Assembly: GCF_002817655.1 (NCBI RefSeq)
Contig: NZ_NWQK01000001.1
Coordinates: 372,001-436,000, forward strand
DNA length: 64,000 bases
From: Candidatus Chlamydia corallus
Lineage (GTDB): Bacteria > Chlamydiota > Chlamydiia > Chlamydiales > Chlamydiaceae
Direction: 5' to 3'
The position numbers and the translations under genes were made by a program. Positions 9,504 to 19,127 of this stretch are shown in pieces (position 1 is the stretch's first letter; each line of letters opens with the position of its first letter). The notes below the pieces were generated by a model that did not search any database, was not told where the DNA came from, and saw nothing but the letters and a program-made list of their open reading frames with translations.

Positions 9504-9923
9504 GTGCACCAATTAACTTTACCCAAACATGCTCGTATTTTGAAAAGAAAGCAATTTCTTTACATTACGCGATCAGGTTTCTGTTGTCGTGGCAGCCAGG
9601 TGACTTTCTACATAGTCCCGTCTCGGCATCCTGGGATTTGCAGGGTTGGTATTACTGTGTCTAAAAAATTTGGAAAGGCCCATGAAAGAAATTCTTTTAA
9701 GCGTGTCGTTCGTGAAGTATTTCGGCATGTCCGCCATCAGCTTCCTAATTGTCAAATTGTTGTTTTCCCGAAGAGACATAAGCAGCAACCCAGTTTTTCA
9801 AAACTTCTCGAAGATTTTATAAATCAAATCCCAGAGGGGCTGAGTCGTTTCGGGAAAACTAAAGCTACGACTGGTGGCGAATGTATTCCAAAGAACGAGA
9901 AATATGCGAACGCACCTCGTTAG
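9504..9923 (+). CDS. rnpA: Ribonuclease P protein component
   Basis: Protein cofactor of RNase P, which trims tRNA 5' ends together with the RNA subunit. Basic 139-residue protein with the family core VGITVSKKFGKAHERNSFKR followed by VVREVFR; the ERNSFKR segment corresponds to the RNR motif that contacts RNA. It starts with GTG 11 bases after rpmH. The last 59 bases overlap the 3' end of the convergent thioredoxin-fold gene, and the tail after about residue 115 looks like a low-constraint extension. Confidence 0.93.
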   Translation: MHQLTLPKHARILKRKQFLYITRSGFCCRGSQVTFYIVPSRHPGICRVGITVSKKFGKAHERNSFKRVVREVFRHVRHQLPNCQIVVFPKRHKQQPSFSKLLEDFINQIPEGLSRFGKTKATTGGECIPKNEKYANAPR

Positions 9924-10911
9924 GAGCAGCTTCAAAAGCGACTTCTGCGTGTTGCAGAGCTTGATGCCATTGATCGGAGTCTAAATAAAATTGAGCGATC
10001 ATCATTTCTATACGCCACAAATTATCCTTATCCTGTTGCCCAAATTGAGAAATATAACTTTCTAAAGGGGCTATTACCTGGCTGGCGTCTTGACGCACGC
10101 CAGTTCGAGATCTTTTTGCCAGTTCTTGAAACTCTATAAGAGCTACGGTAAAATGTGTTTGCTTTTCATTTTTAGGATCTTTGTGGAGAAGGCGTTTTTT
10201 AATTCTTTGACACTCCTCGGAATCCATTTTGCCTACTTCTACTAACAAACGAAACTTCTCGGATAAGAAAAAGTAGTCATCACTACGCACACCAAGTTCA
10301 AGAGCATGATTGAGAAATTCTTTATAAGAAAGCTCTTCAGCAAGTCGATAATACCTTTGTAGTACTGATAAAGATAGAGACGCCATAACTGGGAACGCCC
10401 TTCTTAGTAAAGAATCGCTTTCTACGATATGGCAAAGACTATCTCCTAAATTGGAGCCTGTCTCGTTTCCAAAAGAGCCTATTCTATAAATTTCTCTCTC
10501 TTCATGTGAGAGTAAAATGATGCAAGGCAGCTCATTAATTTTGAATTTAGATTTCAAAGCAATATTCTGCTTACGAATGCCTTCAACCTGGGGTCTATGT
10601 TTTAGGTAATCAACTTCCACACAAACGAACTTACCTCGCACTCTTTTGATAAATTCTGGTGATTCTAAAACCTCTTTCCAGATTTTCATACAGGAGCCAT
10701 TCCAGTCGGAACCAGAAAAAACAACAAGGAGAGGAAGTTCTGCTTCCTTACTCTTTTGCAAAGCTTCCTGATAGTTCGGGTGCCAAACAATGGTATTAGC
10801 ATCATTGTTCTGGGCTGCTTCTAGGTTAAGGAAGCTCACACTCAACAAAAGAGTAGCTAAGACCTTCAACTGTTTTAAGGAACATCGTTTGATATTTTGT
10901 AACAGGATCAC
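9865..10911 (-). CDS. Exported thioredoxin-fold protein with degenerate active site
   Basis: A 348-residue protein with an N-terminal hydrophobic signal (about residues 16-32), so it is probably periplasmic. Residues 40-150 resemble a thioredoxin fold: VVFSGSDWNGSC, then a cis-Pro-like NELPC segment. The usual WCxxC is changed: position 71 is Asn and only Cys74 remains, so dithiol oxidoreductase chemistry is unlikely; DsbH in this window keeps CMWC. The C-terminal 150 residues are helical and may form TPR-like repeats (LWRIEMMIAQFYLDSDQWHQ). It is the CT783 position, often annotated as a disulfide isomerase. It overlaps rnpA tail to tail. Confidence 0.75.
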   Translation of the reverse strand: MILLQNIKRCSLKQLKVLATLLLSVSFLNLEAAQNNDANTIVWHPNYQEALQKSKEAELPLLVVFSGSDWNGSCMKIWKEVLESPEFIKRVRGKFVCVEVDYLKHRPQVEGIRKQNIALKSKFKINELPCIILLSHEEREIYRIGSFGNETGSNLGDSLCHIVESDSLLRRAFPVMASLSLSVLQRYYRLAEELSYKEFLNHALELGVRSDDYFFLSEKFRLLVEVGKMDSEECQRIKKRLLHKDPKNEKQTHFTVALIEFQELAKRSRTGVRQDASQVIAPLESYISQFGQQDKDNLWRIEMMIAQFYLDSDQWHQALQHAEVAFEAAPNEVRSHISRSLEYIRHQS

Positions 10912-11303
10912 AGGCTACCTCCTCCTTTCCTAAGATTAGGGTGCAATTTATTCTATTCAGGGCGGGCCAGATATGCCTCTAGAACATCTTTTTAGCGACT
11001 CTTGTTGTATAGTCTTTTTTTTATTAAAACGAAATAAAAAACACTACTTAAAAACGTTGAACTTCGCTACTAAAAAAAATTTAGCTTCTATTGCATGAAT
11101 AAATATGAAACTCTAAGAATATTTATGCGATTTTTTATTTCTTTTGAAAAGAAAGAAATTTGCTATCTTTTCTCTTCCAAGATTTTCGAAAGTAAAAATC
11201 ATGGATCTAGAAAATTTATTTTGTTAGCATAAGCGGAAGAGACTGATGTTAAATTCTTTCTGTATGTGCAGCAACAAACTCCTCAGTCAAGAGTGATACA
11301 GTT
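10912..11303. other. Intergenic region between divergent genes
   Basis: A 392-base AT-rich gap between the leftward thioredoxin-fold gene and the rightward cysS. It must hold both promoters, but I see no convincing pair of -35 and -10 boxes. No RNA gene, repeat or conserved short ORF stands out. Confidence 0.5.
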
Positions 11304-12731
11304 ATGGCATTTTCTCCTATAGAAGGTCTCTATTTCTACAATACAGCATCTCAAAAAAAAGAACCTTTCTTCCCTAATCATACCCCTGTAAGACTGTATA
11401 CTTGCGGTCCTACGGTTTACGACTATGCTCACATAGGGAACTTCCGAACGTATGTTTTCGAAGATGTTCTCAAGCGCACTCTGTTATTCTTTGGTTATTC
11501 TGTAACCCATGTGATGAATATTACTGATGTAGAAGACAAAACCATAGCAGGAGCCTGCAAAAAAAATATTTCGCTGCAAGAATATACTGAGCCGTATATT
11601 GAGGCTTTTTTTGAAGATCTCAATACTTTAAATATTGCTAAAGCCGATTTTTATCCCCATGCGACACATTACATTCCTCAAATGATCCAAGCAATTACAA
11701 ATCTCTTAGAGCAGGGAATCGCCTATGTAGGCCAAGAGGACCCCTCTATTTACTTTTCTCTTAACCGCTTTCCAAATTACGGGAAACTCTCTCATCTTGA
11801 TCTTAGTAGCTTACGCTGTTCCTCTCGTGTCTCTACTGATGAATATGACAAAGAAAACCCAAGTGATTTTGTACTTTGGAAAGCATACAATCCAGAACGT
11901 GACGGAACAATTTATTGGGAAAGTCCTTTTGGAAAAGGTCGACCTGGATGGCATTTGGAATGTTCGATTATGGCTATGGAACTTCTTGGAGACTCTTTGG
12001 ATATCCATGTGGGAGGCGTAGACAATATATTTCCCCACCATGAAAATGAAATAGCTCAATCTGAAGCTCTATCAGGGAAACCCTTTGTACGCTACTGGCT
12101 GCATTCAGAACATCTTCTCATTGATGGGAAGAAAATGTCGAAGAGCTTAGGGAACTTCTTTACTCTGCGAGACCTTCTAAACCAGGGATTTACTGGTCAA
12201 GAAGTACGCTATATGCTGTTGCAAAGCCATTACCGTATGCAACTCAATTTTACAGAAGAAGCTCTTCTTTCCTGTAGGCATGCCTTACGTCGCTTAAAAG
12301 ATTTTGTTTCTCGACTTGAAGACGTTCCTCTCTCTGGGGAATCTCCCCTCCCTAAAACCTTGACCTCTAGTAATCAATTCCTTTCAGCTTTCTCAGGAGC
12401 TCTTGCCAATGATTTAAATGTTTCTACAGGATTTGCATCTCTTTTTGATTTTGTTCATGAGATTAACAGTTTGATAGACCAAGGGAATTTTTCTAAAGCC
12501 GATTCTCTCTACATATTGGAGATTCTTAAGAAAGTCGATAGTGTACTTGGTGTCCTTCCTTTAACCACAATCGTGCCCATTCCAGCAACAGTGATGCAAC
12601 TTGTTGCAGAACGTGAGGAAGCTCGAAAAGCTAAAAATTGGGCAATGGCAGACATCTTGCGTAATGAGGTACTTGCTGCAGGTTTTCTTATCGAAGACAA
12701 TAAGTCAGGACCTAAAGTAAAACCTCTTTAA
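11304..12731 (+). CDS. cysS: Cysteinyl-tRNA synthetase
   Basis: Class I synthetase that charges tRNA-Cys; the cognate tRNA-Cys(GCA) gene is in this same window at 45762. The 475-residue length is normal. The N-terminal block YTCGPTVYDYAHIGNFRTY holds zinc ligand Cys34 and the HIGH-type motif HIGN at 43-46; further zinc ligands lie in HLECS and PHHENE. The KMSKS loop is at 277-281, exact. The C-terminal helical anticodon-binding part ends in GPKVKPL. It converges with lysS, with two bases between the stops. Confidence 0.97.
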   Translation: MAFSPIEGLYFYNTASQKKEPFFPNHTPVRLYTCGPTVYDYAHIGNFRTYVFEDVLKRTLLFFGYSVTHVMNITDVEDKTIAGACKKNISLQEYTEPYIEAFFEDLNTLNIAKADFYPHATHYIPQMIQAITNLLEQGIAYVGQEDPSIYFSLNRFPNYGKLSHLDLSSLRCSSRVSTDEYDKENPSDFVLWKAYNPERDGTIYWESPFGKGRPGWHLECSIMAMELLGDSLDIHVGGVDNIFPHHENEIAQSEALSGKPFVRYWLHSEHLLIDGKKMSKSLGNFFTLRDLLNQGFTGQEVRYMLLQSHYRMQLNFTEEALLSCRHALRRLKDFVSRLEDVPLSGESPLPKTLTSSNQFLSAFSGALANDLNVSTGFASLFDFVHEINSLIDQGNFSKADSLYILEILKKVDSVLGVLPLTTIVPIPATVMQLVAEREEARKAKNWAMADILRNEVLAAGFLIEDNKSGPKVKPL

Positions 12732-12733
12732 AA

Positions 12734-14383
<1,650 letters not shown>

Positions 14384-14392
14384 CTATCTAAA

Positions 14393-14420
14393 TTTATAAA
14401 GAGCTGCCTAATCCCATCAA
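14393..14420 (-). promoter_or_regulatory. Putative promoter for lysS
   Basis: On the minus strand TTGATG (complement of 14415-14420) and TATAAA (complement of 14393-14398) are 16 bases apart. Transcription would begin near 14386, about 70 bases before the chosen lysS start. Found by eye. Confidence 0.45.
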
Positions 14421-14794
14421 ACAGAGTATCTGATGCTTTAATTATGCGACAAATTTTATATAGCTTCTGAAATTTTTTGGATCTCTTAAAAAAGTCTAGT
14501 GAAACTTTAAGTTCATAAAGAGAATCGCAACAGCGTTTGCGCTACTTCTATAAACCGATAAATTATTCTCTATTCTCTGATTCTTTTCGAAGATTCTGAC
14601 TCTTCTTCAAGTTCTACGCATATATCAGTCAAAGATTTGCAAAGAATAAACATTTTAAACTTTGGTATTGAAATAAAAAAAGAGAAACCTTAGAATTTTT
14701 CCTCTTTAGTCGTAATTTATAGTTTAAAAAGTAATTTGTGAACAGCACACATAATTTTTCCTCTCAATTCCGTTCTAACTGGCGGAATCCCCTT
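14421..14794. other. Intergenic region before the accessory island
   Basis: AT-rich gap of 374 bases between the lysS promoter and the first broken island gene. I see no ORF, tRNA or clear terminator. It may hold the promoter of the decayed gene, but no convincing boxes are visible. Confidence 0.5.
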
Positions 14795-15172
14795 ATGGAT
14801 AAGCTGCCACCCTCTTGGGGGGGGGGGGATTTGTGCCGTTAGCTTCCAAAACAGAACAAGTCGTAAGTTTTTTTTCCTATTATTTCCACCGTAAAAATAC
14901 GTTACTCCAAGCTCTTAAAACTTCGCCTAAGCAATAGAAAACAAGAGTACTGTAAATTTTTAATCGCTCATAATCCTCTCTATATTTGCGGGCATCGCCT
15001 TTTCAAATGGGGGAACAGTTACAGATCTATTTTGACAAGCTATCCGTTTATTCGAGAGCAGATGTATCAAGAAATCAAAGGCTGGCTACCCCATCTCTTG
15101 AGAGCAACTCTTTTTATTGCGCCAAATTTTAATTTAAAAACTTTTACAAGAGGTTTTCATGAAAATCTATAG
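14795..15172 (+). pseudogene. Frameshifted small gene containing a 12-G tract
   Basis: The frame from ATG 14795 reads MDKLPPSW, enters a run of 12 G (14817-14828) and stops at 14840. With 13 G it would stay open through a protein-like stretch (VSFFSYYFHRKNTLLQALK) to a stop at 14935. A second one-base shift there would join it to an open frame with LIAHNPLYICGHRLFKWGN and GWLPHLLRATLFIAPNF, ending at 15172. With +1 and -1 corrections the whole is exactly 126 codons. It overlaps the next broken gene by 14 bases. No family recognised. As given it is non-coding or off-phase; whether it is decayed, phase-variable or mis-sequenced cannot be settled here. Confidence 0.5.
14817..14828 (+). repeat. 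Poly-G tract, 12 G
   Basis: Uninterrupted run of 12 G eight codons into a short ORF. It is by far the longest G/C homopolymer I noticed in this AT-rich window. C. pneumoniae is known for variable poly-G/C tracts in some gene families, so length variation is plausible here. Confidence 0.9.
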
Positions 15173-16183
15173 TTTTTCTCCTGGAACTTGTCCTAACTGG
15201 CAAACCGCTCTTATGAGTAAATTAGACTCGTATTGTTGTTTAGGAGGGGGAAACCGTTACCCGAATTATCAGTACAAGTCCCTCTGGACTTATTATAGCT
15301 AGAAAAGAGACAGCCCAAGTTTCTATGTTAATAAAAATCTTAAAAATCCTTTCACTCCTTCTCTTGCCTATTATTTTAATTGCCTTAGCAATTCGCTTCT
15401 TTTTACATGTAAAATTTGATAGACGATGTTTCTACATACCAGTAAATGTGACTAAGCAAGAAGAACTCGTCCTTGCTAAGAATCCTGAGCTAGTTAAAAA
15501 AGCTGCTTTAGAGGTCTCCCCTGCCTTCTTTGCTCTGCCTAAAAAATATCAAATTATGACAATCAAATCTCCTGAAGGGCAAACACCTGAAATTACCTTC
15601 TCTATAAATATAACCAAGCTTGGACAAGACCTACTATCGGCGAAAATCCCATTCTTAAACATAGACTTAGACTCCTTAAAATGGCCTAAAAAGGATCTGG
15701 ATAAGCATTTTGACTTCGCCTACGATCGGCAGTTTTCCTCTACAGAGGAAACACTAATTAACCGAGTTCGAATGATGGAAAAGGAGAACGGAGATAAAGA
15801 GTGGATGTGTTTTGAAAGCAAAGAACTTTTGGCACGTTATTTCGTAAAACGATTGTTTCAACCTTCGGATCTACAACACGCTTCTTCCCCCGAATTAAAT
15901 AAAATAACCTTCCTTCCCTTTGGCAATGAAAACCAAGAAACGATATGGGGACCCCCTCTTCTTTAAAAGAAACGAGAACAACCCCCTTGCCCTCCCTCCT
16001 GGAACGATAATCATAAAACTCCTTACAGTCCTGGGTTTGAGAATCCCACAACAACGTAGTTATTTTGGTAATCCTGTCAAAGATCCGTATTACGGAGATC
16101 TTGAACACGAGAAGCAAGGGTGTGTGTTTTATTGGGAAAATGCAAACCAATCTATATTGCAAGATCACGGGCTTTTTAAATAA
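15159..16183 (+). pseudogene. Chlamydia-type membrane-anchored protein, broken by two frameshifts
   Basis: Three overlapping reading frames look like one gene. Frame 1: ATG 15159, preceded by AAGAGG, reading MKIYSFSPGTCPNWQ to a stop at 15300. Frame 2: open from 15244 (GETVTRIISTSPSGLIIARK) through a transmembrane segment (LSLLLLPIILIALAIRFFL) to a stop at 15964; ATG 15325 is internal. Frame 3 continues as FFKRNENNPLALPPGTIII to 16183. The switches fall at a run of five G (15246-15250) and a run of five C (15952-15956); removing one base from each gives exactly 341 codons. Family not identified; one hydrophobic helix suggests a membrane or inclusion protein. Whether any fragment is made is unknown. 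Confidence 0.6.
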
Positions 16184-16534
16184 CCTTATAAAATCTTTGG
16201 ATTTCACGGTTAATTGTGCTCAATGCATTTGAAGTTTGAGCCTATACACTGGGCCTCAAACTTCTTTACAAAGTTAGAGCCAAATGAAAAATGCTTTTCC
16301 TTTTATTTCCTGACTGCTTAAAATTGTATGTCCCCAATTCGATACGCCTACCACTCTCCTCCTAGTCTTAAAGGCTAGCTCCAGAACTAGAACCTCTGAA
16401 TTACAATACAATTAAGAAGCTTTCTGAAGAAATCCTGGCAAGTCTTCCTATAAAAAACTAAAACAATTACAATGCATGTTCTTTTTCTTGTATTTCCCCT
16501 ATACTTTGCCCACTTCAAAATTTAGGAACCACCT
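16184..16534. other. Intergenic region inside the accessory island
   Basis: A 351-base gap between the broken membrane-protein gene and the DUF818 gene. Short, scattered stop-rich frames only; no RNA gene or strong hairpin seen. AGGAACC just before 16535 serves as the ribosome-binding site of the next gene, and CTATACT about 35 bases before the ATG could be its -10 box. Confidence 0.5.
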
Positions 16535-17677
16535 ATGATTCAAAGGCCTACCCTAACAAACTTCTATGAAGATTTACTACTATTGACTGACCCGCAGCCT
16601 TCTCTCATAATGTTTTCTTCAAAGAAAGCACAGGCATCTTGGGAAAGGCGCAGAGCTCACCCCACTTTGTTTAAGATTTTGGAAGTGATCTGGAACATCG
16701 TTAAATTTATTATCGCAGTCATTTTGTTCTTGCCAGTGGGGTTATTCTGGGTACTTCAGAAATTGTGTCAATTTCTCATTCACCCTGCTCCTTTCATATC
16801 TCAGCACATGCCAGAAAAAGCTGTGAAGGATACAAGAGCTGTCTATGTTTCCAAGCTCAAAGACCTCCTTAGTCTCAATGAAATTTCAGCAGTCCAGCGT
16901 GTGGTTATGCAATATGACGAACTGCTTATCGATAGTGTGGCTATAAAACTCCCCAATGCTTTCCCGAAAAGATGGATTCTTTTTTCTCAAGGAAACCTTG
17001 GGTCTATAGAAAACCAATTTAATCAAGAAAAATGCTCTATACACGAGCTGGCAAAAGCCACCCACTCTAATATTCTTATGTTCAATTATCCAGGAGTAAT
17101 GTCTAGTCAAGGATCCGTGACACGAGAAAATCTCATTAAGTCATACCAGGCATGCGTACGCTATTTACGAGATGAAAATACAGGTCCGAAAGCCACTCAA
17201 ATCATTGCTTTCGGATATTCTCTGGGGACAAGTGTCCAAGCCGCAGCCCTAGATCGTGAGATCACCGATGGCAGTGATAAAATCTCGTGGATTGCCATAA
17301 AAGATCGAGGCCCCCGATCCTTAGCAGATATCGCAAATCAATTTTGTAAACCCCTAGGTTCCGCTATTGTAAAATTAGTAGGTTGGAACATAAACTCTGT
17401 AGAGGCTAGTGAAAGACTGCCTTGCCCTGAAATTTTCATTTATAACTCTGATAAGGACGGAAAGCCAGTTGGCGACCACCTCTTTGAAAAGGAAAATTGC
17501 GTGGCAACTCCTTTTCTAGATCCTGATAGAGAAAACACCGTTGGAACTAAACTCGCTCTAACCACAACAGGTCTTCTCCATGCAGCCCCTCTCCCAAGAA
17601 GCATAATAAAGAGATTAGCGAAGACTATCTCTGATTATTTAAATGCTAAAAAAAACAAGTCTGAAAAAATTGATTAA
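16535..17677 (+). CDS. CHLPS/DUF818-type chlamydial protein, alpha/beta-hydrolase-like
   Basis: A 380-residue protein resembling the Chlamydia-restricted CHLPS 43-kDa family (DUF818), identified from memory of its features. A long hydrophobic segment at about 46-82 suggests a membrane or inclusion-membrane anchor. The following domain looks like an alpha/beta hydrolase: strand RWILFSQGN, then LMFNYPG, then the nucleophile elbow FGYSLGTS (Ser229), and a late LLHAAP that may carry the catalytic His. The substrate is unknown. It is the only intact gene of the island and is absent between lysS and dsbH in C. trachomatis as I recall it. AGGAACC precedes the ATG. Confidence 0.7.
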   Translation: MIQRPTLTNFYEDLLLLTDPQPSLIMFSSKKAQASWERRRAHPTLFKILEVIWNIVKFIIAVILFLPVGLFWVLQKLCQFLIHPAPFISQHMPEKAVKDTRAVYVSKLKDLLSLNEISAVQRVVMQYDELLIDSVAIKLPNAFPKRWILFSQGNLGSIENQFNQEKCSIHELAKATHSNILMFNYPGVMSSQGSVTRENLIKSYQACVRYLRDENTGPKATQIIAFGYSLGTSVQAAALDREITDGSDKISWIAIKDRGPRSLADIANQFCKPLGSAIVKLVGWNINSVEASERLPCPEIFIYNSDKDGKPVGDHLFEKENCVATPFLDPDRENTVGTKLALTTTGLLHAAPLPRSIIKRLAKTISDYLNAKKNKSEKID

Positions 17678-17793
17678 GCGACTAGTTTATTTTTGCTAGT
17701 TTTGAAAAACTTTGATCGACGGGTTTGTAAGAAAATTCTCACCTTGAATTTACAAAAGAGGGGCTCAATGCAAGGATACGTTTTCAGATCTCC

Positions 17794-18294
17794 TTAATGC
17801 ATCTTAAGGGCAGACTTCACCCTAGTTACATAAGCAGCTCCACCACCAGGTTCAAATCCCATGCGAGCGAGTTGTTTTCCTTCTTGATCTATGAAGACCA
17901 GCTCAGGGAATCCCGTAACTTTATGTTGAGTTTTCAGTTCTTGATTTTTTTGTCGTTGCTCTTGAGATTGGTTATTCTTTTGAGGAAAATCAACTTCAAC
18001 CATATGAAGATGCTTACGAGCAAAGTCCTTAAAATCGGTAGTTTGCAAAATCTGTTGTTGCATTTTTATGCACCACATACACCAGTCTGACCCTGTGAAA
18101 AACAGGCATATAGGTTTGTGGTCTTGTTTAGAAAGTTCAAGAGCTTTTGAATAGCTCTCCCAGTTCATATTTGTGGTTGTCGCAGGGCGAGTTTCTGGAG
18201 GATTTTCTCTAGAAACACGCTTTCGTGCAGCACAACAAGGTAAAGTCAATAGCAGGCAACCGACAAAAGCACATCCTTGCAACCAAAATTTCAT
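17794..18294 (-). CDS. dsbH: Periplasmic disulfide oxidoreductase DsbH
   Basis: Exported thioredoxin-fold oxidoreductase, 166 residues. The N-terminus is a hydrophobic signal (about 4-20) ending in a Cys-Cys pair, so lipidation cannot be excluded. The active site is C72-M-W-C75, the CMWC motif I recall for chlamydial DsbH, described as a periplasmic enzyme that keeps substrates reduced. The cis-Pro segment is TGFPEL. In chlamydiae, disulfide bonds cross-link the outer-membrane complex of elementary bodies, so the likely role is thiol balance in the periplasm. It lies opposite the DUF818 gene and upstream of priA. Confidence 0.85.
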   Translation of the reverse strand: MKFWLQGCAFVGCLLLTLPCCAARKRVSRENPPETRPATTTNMNWESYSKALELSKQDHKPICLFFTGSDWCMWCIKMQQQILQTTDFKDFARKHLHMVEVDFPQKNNQSQEQRQKNQELKTQHKVTGFPELVFIDQEGKQLARMGFEPGGGAAYVTRVKSALKMH

Positions 18295-18452
18295 GTCACC
18301 ACCTTAAAAAAAACACGTCGAATAAATTTGTTGAGTATGATGACACTATTATCTCATTTAGGATAAAATAAGAATAGAAATTCTTGTCCACAGAGAACTT
18401 CTCCTTTAAGGACACCAGAAAGTAAGCCTCTTTTTAGAAAAATAAGCTATTT

Positions 18453-19127
18453 ATGGAAAACTCTCAAAATCTTTATGAGACTGTCTCTCAACTTTTAGAT
18501 CGTTATTCTGAAGAATTCTATCCTAAAATTTCATCTCTCTTGGACGTAACACTTCCTAACACTGCGGCCTCTATAAGTGCCCCACACCTACATAAGAAAG
18601 CTATAGAACTACCTAATGCGGAGCCTCAAGTACTACCTCCTTCACCTACGAATCTTTCTAAGGAAAAGTCTAAATTTTCTGAGTGGAAATGTGTTCCCCT
18701 TCATCCAGATCTTTCAAAAGACCGTATTTTAAAAGAGAAGTATCTTGCCTTAAAAGATTACACTCTTTCTCCTCCGAAGATCCCTTGTTCTATTTTTGTT
18801 TATGAAGAAAACAATGAAGAAGTACTCTTCTTCAACAGACTAGCAAAAATTCTTACTCAGCAATTTTTTCCTACAAAGTTGACGTTGATTCATCCAAACA
18901 CAAATATCTTTTTAAATAACTCGGATCTTTTTTTAGCTCTAGCCCCTTTAAATGTGATCCGCTATAAAATTCCTACAACTGATTATCATCAATCTCTGAC
19001 ACAAAATGAGTGTATCTTTCTTCCCCTCTATTCTTCACTAGAGTATGAAAAAGATTCACAGTTAAAACGAAATCTATGGGCTATATTGAATCGTCTACCT
19101 TTCGCCTATACGCCGAAGTCATCGTAG
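18453..19127 (+). CDS. Hypothetical protein upstream of priA (CT779 position)
   Basis: A 224-residue protein without signal peptide, membrane segment or recognised motif. The N-terminal third is Pro/Ser-rich and low in conservation-like features; the C-terminal half (about 110-215) looks globular, with IFVYEENNEEVLFFNRLAK and LFLALAPLNVIRYKI. Its last 52 bases overlap the start of priA in another frame, so the two are probably co-transcribed and coupled. It sits where C. trachomatis has CT779. Function unknown. Confidence 0.7.
   Translation: MENSQNLYETVSQLLDRYSEEFYPKISSLLDVTLPNTAASISAPHLHKKAIELPNAEPQVLPPSPTNLSKEKSKFSEWKCVPLHPDLSKDRILKEKYLALKDYTLSPPKIPCSIFVYEENNEEVLFFNRLAKILTQQFFPTKLTLIHPNTNIFLNNSDLFLALAPLNVIRYKIPTTDYHQSLTQNECIFLPLYSSLEYEKDSQLKRNLWAILNRLPFAYTPKSS

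Noticed and set aside
15758-16207. Antisense ORF of 149 codons across the broken membrane-protein gene
   Set aside because: It has no ribosome-binding site or recognisable motif and runs opposite a better-supported gene; its openness follows from the composition of the other strand.
17677-17730. Terminator after the DUF818 gene
   Set aside because: Only a five-base ACTAG/CTAGT pairing with no GC-rich stem; too weak to call.
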